Made by a program: the position numbers and the translations under genes
NCBI GenBank assembly: GCA_963575645.1
Contig: OY754466.1
Location: 2,148,001-2,212,000, forward strand
DNA length: 64,000 bases
Direction of reading: 5' to 3'
DNA from: Xanthostigma xanthostigma
Lineage: Eukaryota > Arthropoda > Insecta > Raphidioptera > Raphidiidae
Notes under the pieces: model-generated
What the model saw: only the letters and a program-made list of their open reading frames with translations
Databases searched by the model: none
Told to the model about the DNA's origin: nothing
In this document: positions 56,336-64,000 of the stretch, piece after piece
Numbering within the stretch: position 1 is the stretch's first letter
Layout of the letters: each line of letters opens with the position of its first letter

Positions 56336-56575
56336 GGATAAGGTAGGCAAATTTTGAGCATAGGAGTTCGACGTGTAATCGGCCATGGCCTTGAATAAGG
56401 AACCATCTCGATATTTATCTGGAATTGTTGAGGGAAACCATGGTACAGGAATTACCGTTTCTCGGCGAGAGGCAGTAGGAAAAAGTCCCCAGCCACATCT
56501 GTCCCCGCCGGGATTCGAGCCCAGTACCTCCCGAATGCGAGTCAAGTACTCTCACCGCTACGCCACCCCGCTAGT
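56331..56575 (-). mobile_element. SINE (family S), 3' truncated
   Basis: Minus-strand head with B box GGTTCGAATCC-like (CTGGGCTCGAATCCCGG) and body to AAAATTTGCCTACCTTATCC. The 3' third is missing. Confidence 0.7.
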
Positions 56576-56583
56576 ACTGTATA

Positions 56584-57344
56584 CAGGGTGTCCCATTAAG
56601 AATGGGACATAGAACAACCGCAGATTCTCCAATTCAAAATGAAACGATTAAGCGAAATATGCTTAGATAAACTGTTACTCGCTCTACCAGTGGCGTACGG
56701 CAGGAGTAAGTAATGCTTGTACCCCTTCTAAATGTTACGCCGCTGTCTAAATTTTAATTTTGACTAAGATTTTAATTTTTTTGATATTTTCTAAGTCAAT
56801 AATGTACACTTGTTAGTTTGTTGTAAAGTCATTGGTTTTCGAGATATTCGCAGTTAAAGATAGACATGTACTTTTTATTTGTATTATTATTAATAATATT
56901 CATTTTTACAATTTTGTCTTAAAAAAACTGTGAATATCTCGAAAACCAATGACTTCACAACAAACTAACAAGTGTACATTATTGACTTAGAAAATATCAA
57001 AAAAATTAAAATTATAGTCAAAATTAAAATTCAGACAGCGGCGTAACATTTAGAAGGGGTACAAGCATTACTTACTCCTGCCGTACGCCACTGGTAGAGC
57101 GTACTGAACTAATTTTTTTATTGTTAGGTGCATTTTATGATATTTAACAAGTGTGCCGATTTGAGTAAAATTATACGGTGTATTAAAAAAATTATGCACA
57201 TTAATAATTTTTCAGTTTTCAACTTCAACACCCCGTATTTCGGAAACGAGTAACATTTTATCTAAGCATATTTCGCTTAATCGTTTTATTTTGAATTGGA
57301 GAATCTGCGGTAGTTCTATGTCCCATTCTTAATGGGATTCCCTG
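56584..57344. mobile_element. foldback MITE with CAGGGTG ends and TATA flanks
   Basis: CAGGGTGTCCCATTAAGAAT at the left mirrors CATTCTTAATGGGATTCCCTG at the right. TATA lies on both sides (56580-56583, 57345-57348). Inner arms such as AGTGGCGTACGGCAGGAGTA and AAAACCAATGACTTCACAAC are also mirrored. An asymmetric right part (about 57110-57260) has no partner. Same end logic as 24034-24495. Confidence 0.8.
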
Positions 57345-57348
57345 TATA

Positions 57349-58200
57349 AAGATATTATATCATCTTATAGGTAGATATTTTTCTGTTAAGTCAGCGTTGA
57401 ACGCGAATCGCGTGGAAGCCAACACACAAATGAAACGGAAAACCGTGCTAGCAATTATTATAAAGTTCACAAAGCGTTTTTGTACGCACGCATTAACTTT
57501 TAAACAGTTTGTATTCCATATTGCATTCCAACGGAGATGGTGAAATTGGAAAGCCTACATCAAAGGAAAGACACCTACATACACCGATCGCATTAACAAG
57601 AAACACTACAGATGAACTGTCTTGAGCGAGTCATACAACGATCTGAGTGGCTCAACAGTGGTTTTAGTAATTCTTACCAAAATAAAATTTATTTTTTTTT
57701 AAGATAATATTACATTTTTAAATGATTATCAATTTTTTTCCGTATTATAGTTGAATAAATAATCTATTAAAAATATAAAAAAAATGCTTATTATGATCTA
57801 TTACCCTTTATTCATCAACGACTTTAATAGCTTCAAGCGTATTTAAAAAAAAAATTAACTGAGCAATGTTTTTATTCACTAGATGATTTTTATACCTCAT
57901 ATGATACGAAAAATCGGTGATATGAAAGTCACGTGGTCACAGAACTATAAAACTTGGAAACTGGTCTCATATACACGGCGTTATATGGAAGACAGACAAA
58001 ATCAATGTATAAGAATACGTTAGAGATTCGTCGGCATTTAGCACAGAAAAGAATCTCTAACGAGATTCTTCGATATATTGGCACTTTCTTACAATTTTTT
58101 TTCTATGTTCTAATTCTTGCATTTTGTATATTGTGACTTATATTCAAACTATGTTTTGACGCTATGATGAATAAACTATCTATCTATCTATTTGAGCAAA
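57349..58200. other. unassigned; LINE-like (TCTA)n tail at 58174-58191
   Basis: The frame 57954-58136 ends FLQFFFYVLILAFCIL and is followed by GATGAATAAACTATCTATC. The arrangement resembles a decayed LINE 3' end, but no catalytic motif is readable. Confidence 0.35.
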
Positions 58201-58454
58201 CAGTAACTACTGGTAACAATTTTCATTATTATTGTTCGAATCATGTACAATAATAATATTATATGCTATAGAAAAAGAGGCGTTATGCAAACACGTACCC
58301 GGTACGTCCACCATAATAGACACAGCCCCTCCACCACATTCGCAGGAGAGATATTTTTTTATTTTCTTTCGGTCGTAATTAGTCTGCTTTTTCCATCGCA
58401 TCAATCAATAAATAGCATTGAAGGACCAATAAAATAAATTGTGAAACAAATCGT
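58201..58454. other. unassigned spacer
   Basis: Overlapping frames on both strands, none recognisable. Confidence 0.3.
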
Positions 58455-58725
58455 CTGAATAGAACTCTTCAAATAAATAAAATTGTCGACCAATTTTTTT
58501 CAGACTATATATTGACAAAAATAAAATTATAAATCAATAATACAAAAAATGACGTTTCGACCTGGGTTTAGATCTTCTTCAGAAATTACTAAAAATATAA
58601 AAAATTAATTAGTAAAATCTACTTATTTTATAATAGAATGCATAAGTTAATTATCGAAAATTATGAAAAATTTTTTGTCAATATATAGTCTCAAAAAAAT
58701 TGGTCGACAATTTTATTTATTTGTA
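58455..58725. mobile_element. foldback family B, copy 3
   Basis: AATTGTCGACCAATTTTTTTC and AGATCTTCTTCAGAAATTAC with their mirror near 58680-58720. The right inner half is largely deleted. Confidence 0.65.
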
Positions 58726-59074
58726 AAATATTTGAAAAGTCAGTTAAAATTTTTTTTCTTAAAAAAATGGCAATCGTTTGTAATTCTGCATTTCAAGTTT
58801 GCAACCATTTTAAGTTGCAAATGAAATAATCGAATATTCCGCTTTTTTACGTTCAAAAAGGTTGACAGTGACATATTGGTTACGGACATATAATTAATGG
58901 AACGAGTAGGCATCTATAGCTATCAATATTAAAGAATGCGTCGACGGTCCTGACGAAAAATATTGCAACTCAAAATAAGATTTTTTTTTATTTTTTAACA
59001 TCTCATACCACATTTCAGCTAGAAAGACTTGGTGAAATTACAAGATTTGTCAATTCAAGTTTAAATAAAAAAAA
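58726..59074. other. unassigned spacer
   Basis: Nothing supported. Confidence 0.3.
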
Positions 59075-59656
59075 CTAGTGTGACCTGTGCGAATTATTCG
59101 CACTAAATAAGTATAATAATTATCACTTTACAAAATTATTTTTTAAATATGATTGCAGGTATTCAATTCGTTTCTAATTTTGCACACTGCTTATAACGTT
59201 CTTCTTTTTGTTGTATTACAATATGAAGCTCAGATGACAGATCGAAGAAATATTTTACTAAAATTGTCATACAGAGGCGCAAGTAGCAAAAGCGTTGAGC
59301 TAAGCCGTCAGATGGGATCATGCAGCATTGCTGTGACGTTGTTCAGCGTTGCTCGCTGTTTCAAAATTAAAACCGTCAGATGGCGTTATGCAGTATTTAC
59401 AATATGAAGGTCAGATGACAGATCGAAGTGTTGACGTTGTTTCAAAATTAAAGCCGTCAGATGACAGACGTTGTTCAGCGTTGCTGTATTTTAATTAATT
59501 TACAAAAACAAAAGCAATAATAATTTTTTTAGTTGTCGATGTCAGTAGAGCAAGCAATTATCTGTAAAATGATATATAATTCATGTGGAGAAATTGTGAG
59601 GTTTTTTCTAAAAAAGGAGGCAAACAAATTTAACCTTAGCGTATTAATATATATGA
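59075..59656 (-). mobile_element. non-autonomous Helitron HelA, copy 8
   Basis: Minus-strand TC start at 59656, intact hairpin, CTAG end at 59075. 582 bp. It carries the same shortened internal module as copy 4. Confidence 0.9.
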
Positions 59657-60092
59657 TTACAACACATTTACGTTCGTGCAGTTACAACATTTTTTTTACC
59701 GAAATATAAAAAAAGAAGGAAACAGTACGCAGGCAGGTATGCAGGTAATACACATTATATAAATCAGCCACTGTCTATTCCACAAGTTGGAGTGTTCCAG
59801 GAAGCGGTGGTGAGTGGTAAGTGGCGAGAACGGACACCGTGGTATGTCATCGTTGGTACACAAATCACAGGAGCACCTGCGCATCCCACGGGACGCTAGT
59901 AAGGAACGTGCCAGCAATAATTGAAATGTGTGAACCTTCTACTTGGGCTGCTTATATCTATTGTGTTGTAGAGTACAATGTTATTATATACACCTGGTTT
60001 GTTATTCAGGCACCGCCAACTTTTTATCTTACATACACTCCCGGTTTCTTGTCGAGTAATGTTTGGGATCCAAGGACCTCGAAACAAAAACA
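59657..60092. other. unassigned DNA
   Basis: Overlapping frames on both strands (59696-59917, 59821-60111) have no family resemblance. Confidence 0.3.
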
Positions 60093-60546
60093 CAGTGTAA
60101 ACTCTATATAGCGACACTCACGGGACTATTGAGAGTTGTCGTTAAACGGAGAGAAGAAATAATCCATTAATATTTTTCGTCGATACACAAAGATTTTCTT
60201 TTACTCGCCATGTCCACAGTCTGCAAGTTTGTGGGCAACTAACAATATGATAACTTATCGATAAACAGCTGAGCTAAACATATAAAAGATAATTCCAACA
60301 AACAAAAGAACGAATTTCTTAGAAACTTCGGTACGCATGATGCCGACAACAAAGCAACAAAATAACAAACAAGTATTGTTTATTGCTTAATGATGACGTA
60401 TTGTTGTCGTTATTTAGAGTGGGTGTGTCGTTATTTAGAGTGTATCATTGTATGAGCGACAAGGTAAACCGACTAGAGTTGAGTAATTTTGACATTTTAA
60501 AGGAGTTTGTCGTTATATCGAGTGACGTTAAATGGAGTTTACACTG
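60093..60546. mobile_element. pogo-like MITE family H, copy 4
   Basis: CAGTGTAAACTC and GAGTTTACACTG ends; the interior is colinear with 21585-22031. The downstream 120 bp, to CAGCCAGGAAT, is also shared with copy 1. Confidence 0.65.
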
Positions 60547-60670
60547 TATGTTGCAAAATTTTGAAATGTGAATTTTCACTTAAATTTGTACCATTCCCCA
60601 TTTATGTTTTTGAATTGCTCTGTAAAAGATAATAGTGTCTAAGGTCAAAAAAACAGCCAGGAATTTAAAA

Positions 60671-61258
60671 AAAAAATTGGTTGTCTGTAAAGTCGGTTTA
60701 CGGACGATAGTTTTACGTGATAACGTATTCCGTAATACATAACCTAAATTTATATAATAATTATAATAATTCGAATCTATGATATTGCATCTTTCGCTTC
60801 AAATTTAGGTAAATTTTATTTATTAAATTACTCACCACCTATAAAAATATTTTTTTTTATTAACTTTCTTTCTTTCGTATTTATTTTAGTCTCAAAGATT
60901 AACTGTCATACTATTTATAAAACAATTGTTTCACTGTTTATATAAAATTCCAAAACCTACTTACAATATTTAAGTATTTTCATACGTCAAAAAATTGATT
61001 TTTATAATGATAAAATTTGTAAGAAAACGATTTTTTCGAGAGATGAGACCTAGCTAAAACGATTTTTTGCCCCCCAAAATCCCTTTTCAGTAAATTTTAT
61101 CCAAATCGTTAGGGCCGTTTTCGAGAAAAGCACGCACAGGGTCAGGCGGAACGTTACGAACGTTACACTTTTTCGTGCATGCAGCCGGTGTTTTATCAAT
61201 TTATAAGATTGGTGATTCATCAATTTATAATTATAAGACGTTATCACGTCAAAAATTG
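60671..61258 (-). mobile_element. MITE family J, copy 2 (near full length, inverted)
   Basis: AAATTGGTTGTCTGTAAAGT at the left and ACGTTATCACGTCAAAAATT at the right. It is nearly base-for-base the reverse of 6442-7025. Confidence 0.75.
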
Positions 61259-61282
61259 CAAAAAGCTCATGTTTGCACATAA

Positions 61283-61682
61283 TATAATAATAATAATGCG
61301 TTTAACGTCCGTTTCTCGACATTACGTCATAACAGACGCCATTCGCACCATTACTATTTTTTTTCTAGCACACTTTCTACAATTTTTAAACTTCAACTTA
61401 ATTAATAGCAACGGGCGAACGAAGGAATTTTTAGGAAATTAGGATAAGGTAGGCAAATTTTGACAGGTAATCGGCCATGGCCTTGAATAAGGAACCATAT
61501 CGACATTTATCTGGAATTGTTGAGGGAAACCATGGGAAACCTCAACAAGATGGCCGGTACAGGAATTACCGTTTCCTGGCGAGAGGCAGTAGGAAAAAGT
61601 TCCATCTGCCCCCGCCGGGATTCGAGCCCGGTAGCTCCCGAATGCGAGTCTAGTGCTCTCACCGCTACGCCATCCCGCTCGG
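61283..61682 (-). mobile_element. tRNA-derived SINE (family S), near full length
   Basis: (ATT)n-type tail at the left (61283-61295). The minus-strand head at the right has B box GGGCTCGAATCCCGG and A-region GGTGAGAGCACTAGACTC. It contains the body motif GGCCATGGCC. Confidence 0.75.
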
Positions 61683-62451
61683 TATATTCTGTCAAAATGA
61701 GACACACTGAGTTACGGGCGATTTAATCTTATTTCGTTTAAATTGTAAATAAAGTTTCAGGGACCGAGTGGTAACGGAACAGACCATCTTTCCTGGCTTC
61801 TGACGTCTGTAAATTATAAACTGTACATCCCTATGTGCGTTTCGTAGATTTTATAGTTTCTGGTTCCTAAGACTAAAAATGTACATAAATTGCCTTCATC
61901 AAAATTTTAACATTGCGTTTCTTGCGTTCTGGAACGTATTGTCAACACTAGACGGGGCACTGCTGTATTCAAACGTGTCACGCTCCGTATACAATGCGTG
62001 ACGACTAAAGTAATAAAATACCTTAACTTAATGGTCATACGTCATGTCTGTGTGAATGCCATAAAAACATACACCCAGGTAAGTACTACATTCATATAAC
62101 ACACGGCTCCCCCTCCCCTTCCTCCCACGTCTCCTGTTGGCGTAATTAACGACCTTTATCAATTGCTTCTTTTAAGTTTATAATCGGCGCAATAACACAG
62201 CTATTTATTATTTTCATCCTCGTTTTTATGTGGTTCTTTTTTTTTATTATTTTACTTTCATTTTCGCACACCACAAAGCTTTTACGACTCGAGACATATT
62301 TCATTTTATAATAAAATTTCTTTAAATTAGAGTTTAAAAAAACTAAAACAACATCCTTTTATTGCCATAAAAAGTGCAGAATAATTTGATGTCAAAATTA
62401 GCTTTAATAGTAAAAAAAGCGTGGGGTGTCTGATATCAGTGTAGTCATACA
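61683..62451. other. unassigned DNA
   Basis: Nothing supported. Confidence 0.3.
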
Positions 62452-62922
62452 TCTGATATATTAATACGCTAAGGTTTAAGATGTTTGCCTCCCTTTTAAG
62501 AAAAAAACACACAATTTCTCCACATAAATTATATATCATTTTACAGATAATTGCTTGCTCTACTGACATCGACAACTAAAAAATGTATTATTGCTATTGT
62601 TTTCGTAAATTAATTAAACTCTGAACAACGTCTGCCATCTGACGGCGTAACGTTAACACTTCGATCTGTCATCTGAGCTTCATATTGTAAATACTGCATA
62701 CTGCCATCTGACGAGCAACGCTAAACAACGCTTTTGCTACTTGCGCCTCTATATTTTTCAATTTTAGTAAAATATTTCTTTTACAACAAAAAGAAGAACG
62801 TTACAAGCAGTGTGCAAAATTAGAAACGAATTGAATACCTGCAATCATATTTAAAAAATAATTTTGTAAAGTGATGATTATTATACTTATTTAGTGCGAA
62901 TAATTCGCACAGGTCACGCTAG
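62452..62922 (+). mobile_element. non-autonomous Helitron HelA, copy 9
   Basis: A|TC at 62452, intact hairpin, end CTAG|T at 62922. Same deletion subfamily as copy 1 (409-876). Confidence 0.9.
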
Positions 62923-62938
62923 TTTATCATTATTACAG

Positions 62939-63245
62939 TACGCGCCAGGAATCTAAAAGGCTCGGAAGTTAGATGCGAATGCGGGCTTGCGCTTGTACAG
63001 TCTGTTGAAAAACTACAAACTCGCAACTCAACAAAACTAAAATAGCAATAACTTGACAATAGCGTACTCGACTGTACTTTAAAGCAGGAAAGCAACAAAG
63101 GCAACGAGCAATCACGGCCAATCACCGACTAGCGCACGTTCCGTTCAGGTAGCTGGGAGGTGGTGGGAGTATCAACGGCTCTAAAATGTGCCTTTGCAAC
63201 GCTGTTTGTGACTAACTTCCGAACCTTTTAGATCCGTGGCGCGTA
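62939..63245. mobile_element. MITE with 34-bp TIRs and TA flanks
   Basis: TACGCGCCAGGAATCTAAAA...GGAAGTTAG at the left is mirrored by CTAACTTCC...TTTTAGATCCGTGGCGCGTA at the right with few mismatches. 307 bp, no coding. TA at both ends suggests a mariner-type mobiliser. Confidence 0.75.
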
Positions 63246-63754
63246 TTATACCTAAGGCCTGTACCACTTTTCAGCTCTATGCGAATTATTGTAAACCTAC
63301 CACTATTTTTTGAAGTGAAAACTTCTTTAGCGGCGTTGTACACTTTTTTTGTAATGGGTAAAAAATGTTAAACTCGCGTAAGACGAAAACTTTTATTTAT
63401 ACAACGTTAGACATCTAGCGTTTAAATATCGTACATAAAAATGCAATCTATGATACAAACCATTTTGATCGAAAATTCGTAAGACGTTAATATTCAAATT
63501 TTCACGTCTACCGGCACTCCCGGAGTACAACCCGTCTTTTTTTTGTCTATTTTAATAACCTAAGATTTCAATCGGTAATAACTACGAGACTAATAATGCG
63601 TTGCCAACGAGTAGAGCTTGTCTTTATGAGTTTGTCGCGTATGATTCGTTTTGCCAGTGACGTCATCGCACGATTGTATAATAAAACGTGCTCCAGATCT
63701 TATTTTATCAGGTATTTACAATTTGCAAGCACACGTTCATTTATATATTGTAGA
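63246..63754. other. unassigned DNA
   Basis: Nothing supported; the frame at 63596-63787 runs into the Helitron. Confidence 0.3.
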
Positions 63755-64000
63755 CTAGCGGTCCCTCCCGGTTTCACCCGGGTGTAAAAGAACGAATGGG
63801 GAAGGTAGGAACATGAGTACACACATTCATCTTAGTTTACCGAGATGAATGTTGTGTCCAAATTTCATGATGATCGGAGTTACCGTTCAATGGTTTTTGT
63901 CGATAAAAAGCAGTATTTATACTTTTTTAACTATTTTTTTTTTTTAATTAATTAAATTAAATTTAAATGTAAGCCTTAGAAGAAAGCAATGTAGAAAATT
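63755..64000 (-). mobile_element. non-autonomous Helitron HelB, copy 3 (cut by window edge)
   Basis: CTAG at 63755, then on the minus strand the hairpin CCCGG-GTGAAA-CCGGG. The sequence follows 35217-35460 closely. The tRNA-like region, if present, lies beyond the edge. Confidence 0.8.

Noticed and set aside
56333-56612. Open frames on both strands near the SINE
   Set aside because: They are translations of the SINE head, seen also at 61439-61726; not proteins.

Overview
This is an AT-rich, repeat-saturated stretch of an animal nuclear genome. The mix of repeats points to an insect, most likely a moth or butterfly. The evidence is dense non-autonomous Helitrons with TC...CTAG ends, an RTE-type LINE, tRNA-derived SINEs, many hAT and foldback MITEs, and dispersed 'gggttccgtaccc' and 'ccgtctgtctgtc' repeats of a kind I associate with Lepidoptera. 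The organism call is inference; no marker gene in the window settles it.

The only host protein-coding sequence I can support is one cadherin-repeat exon on the minus strand at 230-385, with both splice sites visible. Its upstream exons must lie to the right, and no further exon was found in the remaining 63 kb. The window is therefore probably a very long cadherin intron, or that intron plus intergenic DNA.

Layout. 0.4-0.9 kb: a Helitron whose 5' end lies 23 bp from the exon's splice acceptor. 2.5-5.0 kb: a 384-bp tandem array whose units each carry a tRNA-like sequence, capped on the left by an inverted arm. 5-18 kb: foldback elements (one with arms of about 394 bp), a hAT MITE, and a minisatellite-bearing composite. 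18-19 kb: a second giant hairpin. 20-37 kb: Helitrons, hAT MITEs with perfect 8-bp target duplications, a promoter-like block (heat-shock element, TATA, initiator) near 28.6 kb, and two copies of a second Helitron family with an internal tRNA-like segment. 40-41 kb: a 102-bp minisatellite. 47.5-49 kb: an RTE reverse-transcriptase fragment inserted in the RNase H end of an older LINE. 50.5-55.3 kb: a 2379-bp unit present twice head to tail, almost unchanged. 55-64 kb: a TIR element with a SAP-like exon, more MITEs, SINEs and Helitrons.

The elements do not form a pathway. Their relations are those of nested insertion: several copies document filled and empty states of the same site, so a relative insertion order can be read. 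No CRISPR array, rRNA gene, intact tRNA gene or intact autonomous transposon was found. The best candidates for something unusual are the tRNA-like tandem array, the tRNA-carrying Helitron, the Helitron-modified cadherin splice site, and the long perfect or near-perfect hairpins that could feed small-RNA pathways.
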